Assembly: GCF_020171465.1 (NCBI RefSeq) | Contig: NZ_JAIUZR010000003.1 | Location: 1 to 64,000 of the forward strand | Origin: Lutimonas saemankumensis | Lineage (GTDB): Bacteria > Bacteroidota > Bacteroidia > Flavobacteriales > Flavobacteriaceae | Direction of reading: 5' to 3' | DNA length: 64,000 nt | Shown: one piece after another, positions 17,966 to 26,119 of the stretch | Layout: every line of letters begins with the position of its first letter | How positions within the stretch are numbered: position 1 is the first letter of the stretch | Program-made: the position numbers and the translations under genes | Notes under the pieces: generated by a model | Told to the model about the DNA's origin: nothing | What the model saw: the letters and a program-made list of their open reading frames with translations, nothing else | Databases searched by the model: none

Positions 17966-19186
17966 TTACATTCTGACAGGCGTAACTTTTTGAATGTTGA
18001 TTTGATCCATGCATTCCTTCATGAGCGTGTAGGTTCTCTCTATGTGGTTGTCCAGGCCTATGGAAAACCGGATCAACCCATCAGTGAGACCCATCTGTTT
18101 TTGTTCATCTTCCGGAATTTCGGAAGAGGTGGCGGTTCCAGGAGCATTAAAAAGGGTTTTGTAGAATCCGAGGCTGACGGCCAGGTACCCAAGATTTCTT
18201 TCCTGCATAAGTTCCATCAAGTCATCGGCTTTTTCAAGGCTACCTGCATCAAGGGTAAGGAGACCTCCGTAGCCGTATTCGGGATTATATATAGAATTAT
18301 ACAAATCGTGCTGAGGATGACTTTTTAATCCAGGGTACATCACCTTAAATCCGTCCTCTTCGAATCTTTTTGCCAGATATAATGCATTCTCGCTATGTTT
18401 CTTCATTCGAATATGCAGCGTCCTGAGATTCTTAAGTACACTGGCAGAACGCAGGCTGTCCATGACGGGGCCGAGCAGCATACTTGCACCATCGTTTACA
18501 TTTCGAAGGCTGTCAATAAACTCGTTGGATGCACAAATCACACCGCCTACGGTATCACTAGTTCCGTTAATGAATTTTGTCAAGCTGTGTATCACAATGT
18601 CTGCTCCTAACAAAGCCGGAGAAATCTGAAGCGGAGAAAAGGTGTTGTCAACTACCAATGACAGCTTGTATTTTTTGGCCAGTTTGCCGAGTTCCTCGAT
18701 ATCAGCTACCTCCAATAAAGGGTTGCTCACACTTTCACAATAAAGAATCTTTGTTTTTTCATTGATCGATGCTTCAACTTTTGCCAAATCGGTGATATCA
18801 ACAAAGGAAGTAGAGATACCAAATTTGGGTGTAAAGTTTTTCAAAAAGGCATAGGTTCCTCCGTAAATGGTTCTTGAAGATATAATATGATCACCTTGGG
18901 AGCATAACTGAAGGATCACAGAAGAGATGGAACCCATTCCGGAGGCAGATACATTGGCAGATTCGGTACCTTCCATGGCAGCGAGCGCCTGCCCCAAATA
19001 CAAATTGGAGGGGCTTGTATGCCGGGAGTAGAGGTAGCATCCTTCGAGATTTCCCTCAAAGGTATCTATCATGGATTTTGCAGCCAGAAATGTATAGGTT
19101 GAGGAATCAGAAATGGAAGGATTCACACCTCCAAATTCACCAAAGTACTGTAAATCTTGAATATTATCGGCAGGATTGAATTTCAT
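17966..19186 (-). CDS. Trans-sulfuration family PLP enzyme (cystathionine gamma-lyase/synthase or methionine gamma-lyase type)
   Basis: The 406-residue PLP-dependent enzyme belongs to the Cys/Met metabolism family. The Schiff-base lysine is K204 in HSLTKFINGTSDT. Other signatures are SASGMGSISSV, RTIYGGTYAF and LVVDNTFSP. In classical methionine gamma-lyase the residue after YG is a catalytic cysteine (Cys116 of the Pseudomonas enzyme, YGCTFAF). Here it is Gly110, so a classic methionine gamma-lyase is less likely and a cystathionine-type lyase or synthase, or a broad-specificity homologue, is preferred. It is divergent from an Lrp/AsnC gene that may regulate it. A promoter lies at 19216-19246. 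Confidence 0.85.
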   Translation of the reverse strand: MKFNPADNIQDLQYFGEFGGVNPSISDSSTYTFLAAKSMIDTFEGNLEGCYLYSRHTSPSNLYLGQALAAMEGTESANVSASGMGSISSVILQLCSQGDHIISSRTIYGGTYAFLKNFTPKFGISTSFVDITDLAKVEASINEKTKILYCESVSNPLLEVADIEELGKLAKKYKLSLVVDNTFSPLQISPALLGADIVIHSLTKFINGTSDTVGGVICASNEFIDSLRNVNDGASMLLGPVMDSLRSASVLKNLRTLHIRMKKHSENALYLAKRFEEDGFKVMYPGLKSHPQHDLYNSIYNPEYGYGGLLTLDAGSLEKADDLMELMQERNLGYLAVSLGFYKTLFNAPGTATSSEIPEDEQKQMGLTDGLIRFSIGLDNHIERTYTLMKECMDQINIQKVTPVRM

Positions 19187-19215
19187 GACTTTTGTGTTTA
19201 TATTGATAATTCATA

Positions 19216-19246
19216 CAAAAATAAATTATAATAGAATAAAAATCAA
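19216..19246 (-). promoter_or_regulatory. Promoter of the PLP enzyme gene
   Basis: On the minus strand TTG (19244-19246) and TATTTTTG (19216-19223) are separated by 20 bp, a full match to the Bacteroidota TTG-N17-23-TAnnTTTG pattern. Predicted start near 19212 gives a leader of about 26 nt. The surrounding DNA is extremely AT-rich, compatible with Lrp-type binding. Confidence 0.68.
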
Positions 19247-19317
19247 TAGTATTGTAAAATAATAGAAAATAAAACTAATAATATTAATTATCATAGATAT
19301 TAAATAACATCTTTTTA

Positions 19318-19325
19318 TATATTTG
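19318..19325 (+). promoter_or_regulatory. -7 box of the Lrp/AsnC gene
   Basis: TATATTTG matches TAnnTTTG exactly, 33 bp before the ATG at 19358. No TTG sits at the expected -33 distance, so the promoter may be weak or activator-dependent. Confidence 0.5.
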
Positions 19326-19357
19326 TGGTATAAACGGAAAATATTTCCATAAAAGGA

Positions 19358-19813
19358 ATGGATCAGCAGGATAAAAGGATTTTAAAATTTCTTCAACAAG
19401 ACAGTAAGATCACAATTAAGGAATTGTCGATGCATTTGGGACTGTCAGGTACGGCAGTGTATGAACGAATCAGGAAGATGGAACGCAAAGGAATTATCGA
19501 AGCCTATTCGATAAGGGTGAACAAGGAGCTTACCGGGCTTGGTTTTGTGGTATTTTGTCAGATAAAATTAAAGGAGCATCGTCATGAGTATCTCGTAAAG
19601 TTTGAACGGGAAGTGATTAAATTCAAAGAAGTATTGGAATGTTATAATGTAAGTGGTGACTATGACTATCTATTGAAGATTGCCGTCAAAGATATGGCCG
19701 CTTATCATCAGTTTTTGAACGACAAGTTAACATACCTCGACCACATTGGAAGTGCACATAGCACCTTTATAATCAATGAGGTTAAAAATACACAAGCTGT
19801 CGAGTTTCAATAA
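19358..19813 (+). CDS. Lrp/AsnC family transcriptional regulator
   Basis: The 151-residue protein has an N-terminal winged helix-turn-helix (DQQDKRILKFLQQDSKITI, then ELSMHLGLSGTAVYERIRKM) and a C-terminal RAM effector domain at ~70-145 with VSGDYDYLLKIAVKDMAAY. Members sense amino acids and usually regulate a nearby amino-acid metabolism gene. It is divergent from the sulfur-amino-acid PLP enzyme across a 171-bp AT-rich gap, so it probably regulates that gene. Effector unknown. Confidence 0.94.
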   Translation: MDQQDKRILKFLQQDSKITIKELSMHLGLSGTAVYERIRKMERKGIIEAYSIRVNKELTGLGFVVFCQIKLKEHRHEYLVKFEREVIKFKEVLECYNVSGDYDYLLKIAVKDMAAYHQFLNDKLTYLDHIGSAHSTFIINEVKNTQAVEFQ

Positions 19814-19842
19814 AAAAAGAGCCATTAAGGCTCTTTTTTTAT
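19812..19842. terminator. Bidirectional terminator after the Lrp/AsnC gene
   Basis: The stem AAAAAAGAGCC/GGCTCTTTTTT with a short ATTAA-type loop begins at the stop codon and has an A tract on one side and a T tract on the other. It serves the regulator gene and the convergent yceI-like gene. Confidence 0.9.
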
Positions 19843-19857
19843 CTCCTTTCAAGTTTC

Positions 19858-20451
19858 TCATTTATTAGCTTCAACCACAACTGAGAGTTCAATGTCATCT
19901 GAAATGAACTTATCTCCCAGGTCGCTGAAAAAAGACTGAGATTTATATTTGATATCCCATTTTGACCGGTCAATGGTAAAGGTTTCTGTTTTCAGGTATA
20001 AATTCTTATCCGAAACTGATACATCTGCCAAAAAAGAAATGGAATGGGTCTTTTCTTTGATCTTTAGATCTCCCTTGATCAAGGTCTGATCGCCTTTTTT
20101 TTCAGTAGAGGTCACATTAAAATGAGCTAATGGATAGGTTGCGGCACCAAAGAAGTCATCACTTTTTAAATGATTTACCAGTTTGGCATTGTACTTATCA
20201 TCCTGAGGCAAATCTTCAACCACGATTGAATTCATATCTATGTTGAACTCACCACCAACGATCATTCCATTGGCAACCTTGAAATGCCCATCTTTTAATG
20301 CTACCTTACCATAATGTTCCCCGGTTGGTTTAGACCCTTTCCAGTTTACCTTGGAGGAAGCAGTAGCAGCCTCGTATTGCTCCTGTGCCACAACCACCAT
20401 CGTAAACAATAGGAACGTGGCATAAACACTTTTTTTTATAAAATTTTTCAT
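19858..20451 (-). CDS. YceI family periplasmic protein
   Basis: The 197-residue protein has a signal peptide (SVYATFLLFTMVVVAQEQ) and a YceI beta-barrel domain: SKVNWKGSKPTGEHYGKV, GGEFNIDMNSI, HLKSDDFFGAATYP and FTIDRSKWDIKY. YceI-type lipocalin-like proteins bind isoprenoid-type lipids or quinones. The exact ligand is not readable. It follows the M1 peptidase gene by 18 bp on the same strand and is probably co-transcribed. Confidence 0.92.
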   Translation of the reverse strand: MKNFIKKSVYATFLLFTMVVVAQEQYEAATASSKVNWKGSKPTGEHYGKVALKDGHFKVANGMIVGGEFNIDMNSIVVEDLPQDDKYNAKLVNHLKSDDFFGAATYPLAHFNVTSTEKKGDQTLIKGDLKIKEKTHSISFLADVSVSDKNLYLKTETFTIDRSKWDIKYKSQSFFSDLGDKFISDDIELSVVVEANK

Positions 20452-20469
20452 AGTTTTTTGTCTTTTAAT

Positions 20470-22743
20470 TTAGTTCGATAAAGTCTTTTTCTTAAATGAT
20501 TCAAATTTTGAATCGCTTTCTTCCCTCGGCCAGCTGTTATTCTCAGCATTAACATCTGCCGTTAATCCATTAGGATCAATTTTGATGCCAGTAATTCTTT
20601 TCTCTGTTCCTAAAACCTTTTTGACCTCCTTATCATTAAACCTCCAGATCTCTGCCGGGTAATATTTGTTTTCTACGGTTCCATCTTCATAGGTTATCTC
20701 CGCGAGAATAGGCATTACCAGGCCACCTGGCTTTTCAAAAATGATTTCATAGAAATATTTTGTATCTCTCAGTTTTTCCCTTTCTTCCTTGCTGAAGTTG
20801 TCTGCCAGGTATTCACTAAGGGCAGGATTATTTCGCATGGATTCCGTGGCAGAATCTCCATTTGATTTATCAGAATCTATTTCAACCAGATACAAGTAGT
20901 TGTTTCTCAGGTCCTCATCACTCATTCCATAACGTTTACCCATTCTTTTCGCTTTTTCAGTAGGTTCGCTGGAAGCCTGATACATTTTTATATCCTTGAT
21001 GCCAATATCATTGTAATGCGTTGTATAAAACCATCCTCTCCAGAACCAGTCAAGGTCCACACCTGAGGCGTCTTCCATGGTCCTGAAGAAATCTGCAGGA
21101 GTGGGGTGCTTAAACCTCCATCTTTCCGCATAAGTTTTAAACGCTTTGTCAAACAGGTCATGACCCATGACAACTTCTCTCAAAATAAACAATCCGGCGG
21201 CAGGTTTTGAGTAAGCATTTGAACCACTGTTGAAAACATTGTCGTGTTGCGTCATAATTGGTGCAAGCCTGCTCTGATCCCCGCTCATATAGGTTACCAC
21301 GTTTTTTGGATATCCTCTGGAGGGAAATCCAGGTTCAAAATCCTGTTCTGCCAAAAGTTGAGCGAAAGTATTCAAACCTTCGTCCATCCATCCCCACTGG
21401 CGTTCATCAGAGTTCACGATCATTGGGAACCAGTTGTGACCTACTTCATGGATGATTACACCAATCATTCCATTTCTTGTTCTCTCCGTATATGATCCGT
21501 CAGGTTTTGGCCTTCCAAAATTGAAACAGATCATCGGATATTCCATTCCTTGTCGCTGTGCGTGAACAGAAATTGCCTTGTGGTAGGGATAGTCAAACAT
21601 TTGAGCGGAGTAGGATTTTACCGTACTGGCAACGACTCTGGTAGAGTATTCTTCCCATAGAGGATTTCCCTCTTTGGAATAAAGCGAAATAGCCATTACG
21701 GTTCTGTCTCCCAGTTTTACAGCCTGGCCGTCAAGTATATATTTTCTTGAGGAAGCAAAAGCAAAGTCTCTCACATTTTCTGCCTTAAGTTTCCAGGTCT
21801 TTGTGCCTTTGGCAACTGTCTTCTCATTTTCTTCTGCTTCTTCCTGAGTTACAATGATAACAGGTTTGTCATAAGATTTTAGCGCTTTTTCATAACGTCT
21901 CCATTGTTTTCCGGTCAGCATCTCCTTACGATTGGTAATCACCCCGGTGCCGTCCAGGATATGATCTTCTGGAGTGGTAATATTTACCTCATAATCTCCA
22001 AAGACCAGGGCAAATTCTCCTCGCCCCAGAAACTGCATGTTCTGCCATCCTTCAACATCATTATAAACGGCCATTCTGGGAAAGAACTGGGCAATAACAT
22101 AGTTGTTGTTTCCATCTTCAAAGTGTTCAAACCCTGACCTGCCTCCATCGATCACATGATTTGGAATATTATACCACCACTTGATCTTGAAGCTCACGTT
22201 TTCCCCCGATTTTAAAATATTCGGAAGATCTATTCTCATCATTGTACCATTAATGGTATAGGGTAAATCATTATCACTGGTGCTTTTTACATAATCTATG
22301 TGAAAGCCTCCGGGGAAAGGTTCTCCAAGGAATTCTTCCGTAAATTTTTTGGGCCTGTAAAAAGTAGAAGGACCAGCTCCTTTTACGTCATTAGTCTTTG
22401 CATCAGGTGCCCTGATATTCTGATCCAGCTGGACCCATAAATACTCCAGCTCATCAGGTGAATTATTGAAATAGGTTATTACTTCTTCGCCATAAATTCT
22501 TTGGTTTTCATCGTCCAGGATGATATCCATTTTATAGTCAGCTTTTTGCTGATAATATTCATGACCTGGAGCTCCTGAAGCAGTTCTGTATGTATTGGGC
22601 GTAGGAAGTTCCTGTTTCAATTGCCTGAATTTACTGATATTATAATGCCCCTCCTGCTTGTCGTTCTGTTCGCCTTCTTTCTGCTGGGCATATCCAGATA
22701 AGGATATAAGAATTGCAGCTGCAAAAACTGTAAATTTTTTCAT
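20470..22743 (-). CDS. M1 family metallopeptidase, secreted
   Basis: The 757-residue protein has a signal peptide (FTVFAAAILISLSGYAQQ) and an aminopeptidase N-like domain. The zinc site is HEVGH at residues 432-436, followed 18 residues later by Glu455 in WMDEGLNTF, the gluzincin arrangement HExxH-x18-E. The family cleaves N-terminal residues from peptides. The exopeptidase GxMEN motif is not obvious in the usual form, so substrate preference may differ from PepN. Located in the periplasm or on the surface. The yceI-like gene follows downstream. Confidence 0.93.
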   Translation of the reverse strand: MKKFTVFAAAILISLSGYAQQKEGEQNDKQEGHYNISKFRQLKQELPTPNTYRTASGAPGHEYYQQKADYKMDIILDDENQRIYGEEVITYFNNSPDELEYLWVQLDQNIRAPDAKTNDVKGAGPSTFYRPKKFTEEFLGEPFPGGFHIDYVKSTSDNDLPYTINGTMMRIDLPNILKSGENVSFKIKWWYNIPNHVIDGGRSGFEHFEDGNNNYVIAQFFPRMAVYNDVEGWQNMQFLGRGEFALVFGDYEVNITTPEDHILDGTGVITNRKEMLTGKQWRRYEKALKSYDKPVIIVTQEEAEENEKTVAKGTKTWKLKAENVRDFAFASSRKYILDGQAVKLGDRTVMAISLYSKEGNPLWEEYSTRVVASTVKSYSAQMFDYPYHKAISVHAQRQGMEYPMICFNFGRPKPDGSYTERTRNGMIGVIIHEVGHNWFPMIVNSDERQWGWMDEGLNTFAQLLAEQDFEPGFPSRGYPKNVVTYMSGDQSRLAPIMTQHDNVFNSGSNAYSKPAAGLFILREVVMGHDLFDKAFKTYAERWRFKHPTPADFFRTMEDASGVDLDWFWRGWFYTTHYNDIGIKDIKMYQASSEPTEKAKRMGKRYGMSDEDLRNNYLYLVEIDSDKSNGDSATESMRNNPALSEYLADNFSKEEREKLRDTKYFYEIIFEKPGGLVMPILAEITYEDGTVENKYYPAEIWRFNDKEVKKVLGTEKRITGIKIDPNGLTADVNAENNSWPREESDSKFESFKKKTLSN

Positions 22744-22809
22744 TGGAAATAAGTGTTTTTTGAAAATTTCGACCGAAATTAATGAAATTTCATAAATTAG
22801 GAAAAAACG

Positions 22810-23307
22810 CTAAAATTTTAACATTTCTTTATCATTTGCCTTCACCAGGATAATCGTTTTATCAATCCCGTTTATTTTTAGTTTTACTATGTTTTGCTGC
22901 TCTTCAAAAGCCTCAAGCAGAACACTGTTTTGAACAGAAATTGAATTGATCTTCTCAATGTTTTCAAGTTCCAGATAGAAGAACACTTCATTATTTTCAT
23001 ATTCCTTTCCCAGATAACTGTAGCTCATTTCCTCGCCGTCTATCCAAATACTAAATTTGTTTCTAATATAGGATTCCAGATAGAATCCTGCCTTTTCATG
23101 CTCATTTTCTGAGGTCAGTTCAAGCTTTTCTCCAGTTCTGCTTTCCAAGGCTTCTTCGATATCATCTAAAAAACACCTCATGGTAATTTGAACAGCCTTC
23201 TTTTCTTCCACGAATTCTATCTGTGTCAGACTGACGTAATGTTTGTGTAAAGTAAAAGAGATCAGAGGTATAGTTAGAAAAATTAACAGAAAAAAGTACT
23301 TACGCAT
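22810..23307 (-). CDS. DUF6702 family protein, exported
   Basis: The 165-residue protein opens with a hydrophobic signal segment (YFFLLIFLTIPLISF), then HKHYVSLTQIEFVEEKKAVQ and MRCFLDDIEEALE, typical of the small Bacteroidota family DUF6702, whose function is unknown. It often lies upstream of M1 peptidase genes. Here the peptidase gene starts 66 bp downstream on the same strand. A promoter with TACCTTTG at 23335-23342 precedes it. Confidence 0.78.
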   Translation of the reverse strand: MRKYFFLLIFLTIPLISFTLHKHYVSLTQIEFVEEKKAVQITMRCFLDDIEEALESRTGEKLELTSENEHEKAGFYLESYIRNKFSIWIDGEEMSYSYLGKEYENNEVFFYLELENIEKINSISVQNSVLLEAFEEQQNIVKLKINGIDKTIILVKANDKEMLKF

Positions 23308-23326
23308 AGTGTTAAAATTATTAATT

Positions 23327-23342
23327 TAGTTTTGCAAAGGTA
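23327..23342. promoter_or_regulatory. Abutting divergent -7 boxes (DUF6702 gene and AlkA-type gene)
   Basis: TAGTTTTG on the plus strand (23327-23334) is followed without a gap by CAAAGGTA (23335-23342), the complement of TACCTTTG. Both match TAnnTTTG. The minus-strand promoter has a TTG at 23359-23361, 16 bp away. The plus-strand one lacks a clear -33 element. Polymerase could occupy only one at a time. Confidence 0.5.
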
Positions 23343-23383
23343 AGCAGACATTTAATAACAATCATTAGATCCATTGAACAGAA

Positions 23384-23992
23384 TTGATCTCACCTGAAAA
23401 AATAATAGAGCATTACAAACGCGATAAGCTTCTTTTTGAGACTATCAAAAACCTCGATATTCAGATACTTCCCGAGCCCAATGTAGATATTTATCACTCA
23501 CTTGTTGCCTCGATCGTATCCCAGCAGTTATCAACAAAGGTGGTTAAGGTTATCTGGGGTCGTTTTACAGGACTTTTTGCAGACGGATATCCGGATCCTG
23601 AAAGTTTGTTGAGCATTGAACACCAAGTGCTGAGAGGTGTTGGATTGTCCAACAGCAAGGCGAGTTACGTGAAGAATGTAGCCGAGTTTAGTTTGAATAA
23701 TGACATGAGTTTTGAGTTTCTTCAGCAAAAGGGAGATGAAGAAATAATTGAATACCTGAGTCAGATCAAAGGTGTCGGAAGGTGGACCGTTCAGATGATA
23801 TTGATGTTTCCTATGGATCGTCCCAATATCTTTCCCGTTGACGATCTTGGGATCCAAAATGCAATGAAAAAGATTTACGGTCTGGAACTTGAAAAGAAAG
23901 AATTAAAGGTAAAAATGATTGAAATTGCTTCCGTTTGGCAGCCCTACAGAAGTCTTGCTTCAAAGTACCTTTGGAAATATCTCGGTACCTGA
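23384..23992 (+). CDS. DNA-3-methyladenine glycosylase 2 family (AlkA-type HhH-GPD)
   Basis: The 202-residue protein has the helix-hairpin-helix GPD fold: SIVSQQLSTKVV, the hairpin IKGVGRWTVQMILMF near 128-142, and the catalytic aspartate region FPVDDLG near 150. It removes alkylated bases from DNA for base-excision repair. Length fits single-domain AlkA-like enzymes without the N-terminal AlkA domain. TTG at 23384 is the only start available because an in-frame TGA lies at 23375-23377. Confidence 0.92.
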   Translation: MISPEKIIEHYKRDKLLFETIKNLDIQILPEPNVDIYHSLVASIVSQQLSTKVVKVIWGRFTGLFADGYPDPESLLSIEHQVLRGVGLSNSKASYVKNVAEFSLNNDMSFEFLQQKGDEEIIEYLSQIKGVGRWTVQMILMFPMDRPNIFPVDDLGIQNAMKKIYGLELEKKELKVKMIEIASVWQPYRSLASKYLWKYLGT

Positions 23993-24031
23993 GTTTCTGT
24001 TTTTGAAAGATGCGTCTTTTCAAGGTTTCAT

Positions 24032-24814
24032 TTAATATTCATCTATGGTATTCAGGGATTCGTAATAGGGATCTTTATTTTTGAGTAAAATATCGATCAC
24101 CTCAATCATTCTTCCCTTGTCATAAAGGTTGATGATTCCCATGGGGATGCAAAAATTTATATAGGGGATGATGTGCTCTTTCTCGATTTTTACTGAGTTA
24201 ATGAAAAAGTCATCCTGAAATTGTTCCCTAAGTTTTTTCGAAAAGCTTATGTTTCTTGCGTTCTGTTCATCCTGCTCGATCAGGGCTTTTAATTTTCTGT
24301 CCCTCTTTCTGTTACCTGAAACAATGTTGTATACATCATCTATCCCTCCGGGCTTGAAGAGAAGAGCCTGTAAGATGACTACAGCGGTGCTTTTCTGACT
24401 GTAGTGATTTAGGTTTCGCTCGAGCTTATTTAAAGGTTTTTTACCGGCATTTGGAAGCCCTAATTCTTCGGACATGTCTTCATATTGTCGTACAATAACC
24501 TCATCCAGTTCATTCGTTAGCTCATAAAGGTTTATTAAAATAAACTTTTCGAGAATATGGCCCTGATTTACCAGAATAATTCGTTTTTCAAATTGAATGT
24601 CTGAAATTATGAGCGTATCATTTACGGCTACTGAAATTTTAAAATGCCCAAGTCTGTTTGAAATTGTCCCTTTCCTGGAATTTTTGTTAATTATATGAAC
24701 GTTTTCCAGAGGGATCGTGTCATTCAACACTTTACCTGAAATGATTTGCCGGTTCTCCTGACCGTGGGCCAATGACCAAAAAAGAAAAAAGAACAAAAGA
24801 GTTGCCCGATTCAT
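24032..24814 (-). CDS. Carboxypeptidase-D regulatory-like domain protein, exported
   Basis: The 260-residue protein has a signal peptide (ATLLFFFLFWSLAHGQ) followed by a carboxypeptidase-D regulatory-like beta domain at ~22-105: ISGKVLNDTIPLENVHI, KGTISNRLGHFKI and NDTLIISDI. In Bacteroidota this domain is often the N-terminus of TonB-dependent receptors, but no plug or barrel follows. The ~150-residue helical C-terminus is unrecognised. Probably periplasmic or outer-membrane-associated; function unknown. Confidence 0.82.
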   Translation of the reverse strand: MNRATLLFFFLFWSLAHGQENRQIISGKVLNDTIPLENVHIINKNSRKGTISNRLGHFKISVAVNDTLIISDIQFEKRIILVNQGHILEKFILINLYELTNELDEVIVRQYEDMSEELGLPNAGKKPLNKLERNLNHYSQKSTAVVILQALLFKPGGIDDVYNIVSGNRKRDRKLKALIEQDEQNARNISFSKKLREQFQDDFFINSVKIEKEHIIPYINFCIPMGIINLYDKGRMIEVIDILLKNKDPYYESLNTIDEY

Positions 24815-24868
24815 GATTCAAAGTAACGAATCTGCCATTGAAAAGAAAACTCTAATTATGATAATCTT

Positions 24869-24897
24869 TTGTTAAAGCGCATTATTCCTTAAGTTTG
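24869..24897 (+). promoter_or_regulatory. Promoter of pepE
   Basis: TTG (24869-24871), an 18-bp spacer and TAAGTTTG (24890-24897) match the Bacteroidota consensus. Predicted start is near 24901, about 10 nt before the ATG. Confidence 0.7.
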
Positions 24898-24910
24898 TGC
24901 AAAAACCTAC

Positions 24911-25618
24911 ATGAAAAACCTTATCGTTGCAAGTACTTCTACAATTCATGGAAGCTCTTTTCTGGAATATTTGTTACCCGAATTAAAGGATCACTTTAAA
25001 CAAATTAAAACCTTGCTGTTTATTCCCTTTGCTCGTCCGGGAGGTATAAGCCATGATGCCTATACAGATCAAGTAAGAAAAGGATTGAAATCATTGCCGA
25101 TAGAAGTGAAGGGGCTTCATGAGTTCAAAGATCAGGTCGAAGCTGTGGAAAGTGCTGAAGGGATTTTTACGGGGGGAGGAAATACTTTTGTACTGCTTGA
25201 TCAGCTGCAGCAAAAAAAACTTATCGAACCGCTGGAAAGAGCTATAAACAAAGGAGTTCCATACCTGGGAACCAGTGCGGGAAGCAATATAATTGGACCA
25301 ACCGTTAATACCACAAATGATATGCCTATCGTTCATCCCGAATCTTTAGATGCATTAGGAGCAATACCATTCAATATCAATCCGCATTATCTTGACCCTG
25401 ATCCTGATTCTACCCATAAGGGAGAAACCCGAGAGACGAGAATCAAAGAATTTCACTGCTTTAATGAGTCAACTGTCATTGGATTACGCGAAGGAAGCTG
25501 GATTTCGGTCAAAGGAGCGCAAATAAAACTCAAAGGAACTCTTTCTGCCAGGGTGTTTATAAAAAATAAGGAAGCATTTGAAGTTCAACCGGGTTACATT
25601 TTTAATCAGTTGCTCTGA
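24911..25618 (+). CDS. pepE: Dipeptidase PepE (peptidase family S51)
   Basis: Cytoplasmic alpha-aspartyl dipeptidase of family S51. The 235-residue length matches the family. Signatures are GIFTGGGNTFVLL near residue 79 and the nucleophile serine in YLGTSAGSNII near 121, with NTTNDMPIV and FNINPHYLDPD following. The enzyme cleaves Asp-X dipeptides. It converges with the DUF5362 gene, with stop codons essentially adjacent and no terminator visible. Confidence 0.94.
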   Translation: MKNLIVASTSTIHGSSFLEYLLPELKDHFKQIKTLLFIPFARPGGISHDAYTDQVRKGLKSLPIEVKGLHEFKDQVEAVESAEGIFTGGGNTFVLLDQLQQKKLIEPLERAINKGVPYLGTSAGSNIIGPTVNTTNDMPIVHPESLDALGAIPFNINPHYLDPDPDSTHKGETRETRIKEFHCFNESTVIGLREGSWISVKGAQIKLKGTLSARVFIKNKEAFEVQPGYIFNQLL

Positions 25619-25619
25619 G

Positions 25620-26075
25620 TCAGCCCAGAAACAAAGCTCCGAATGCCCCAAAAAGAATCAGGAACAAATAGAACACAGTAAACACTATGAATAAAATGCC
25701 AATAAATTTATAATGCGATTTTAATTTTTTTAATCCGAAGGCCAACAGGTTATGATCATCCTCCAAGATTGCCTGCCTTGTTTTTTGTCCGAATTGAAAA
25801 AGAAAAAACACGGGAATGAAATAAATACCCGCCGCAATCAGATAGAAAAAGGAAAAGAATCTGGGGGAAAGACCACCAAGAGATCCTTCTGGTAAGCCGG
25901 CCATTATACTGCTTATAGAGAAAGACATGATAACCAGTAAACCAATAATGATAAAACCGAATATGGCTATAAAATTGGCCCATTTAGAAGCTTCCAGTAA
26001 ATATTTTTTTGCATTCTCACTTAGCTGCATAGTACGAGTGTATAGTTGAATAATATGCAATTTTACGAATTGCAC
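25620..26075 (-). CDS. DUF5362 family membrane protein
   Basis: The 151-residue protein has four predicted membrane helices (FIAIFGFIIIGLLVIMSFSI, FFSFFYLIAAGIYFIPVFFL, and two near the C-terminus) and a cytoplasmic-looking N-terminus with LSENAKKYLLEASKWA. This pattern matches DUF5362, a Bacteroidota inner-membrane family with no known role. An ATG at 26030 (MQLSENAKKYLL) is a likelier start than 26075, because it gives the usual family N-terminus. Confidence 0.75.
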   Translation of the reverse strand: MQFVKLHIIQLYTRTMQLSENAKKYLLEASKWANFIAIFGFIIIGLLVIMSFSISSIMAGLPEGSLGGLSPRFFSFFYLIAAGIYFIPVFFLFQFGQKTRQAILEDDHNLLAFGLKKLKSHYKFIGILFIVFTVFYLFLILFGAFGALFLG

Positions 26076-26119
26076 CTCAACTATACAACATCAAGGGCCT
26101 ATTTTAAAGAAGTCCTGTT

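Noticed and set aside
18395-18610. Plus-strand frame opposite the PLP enzyme
   Set aside because: No family resemblance; the opposite strand is clearly coding.
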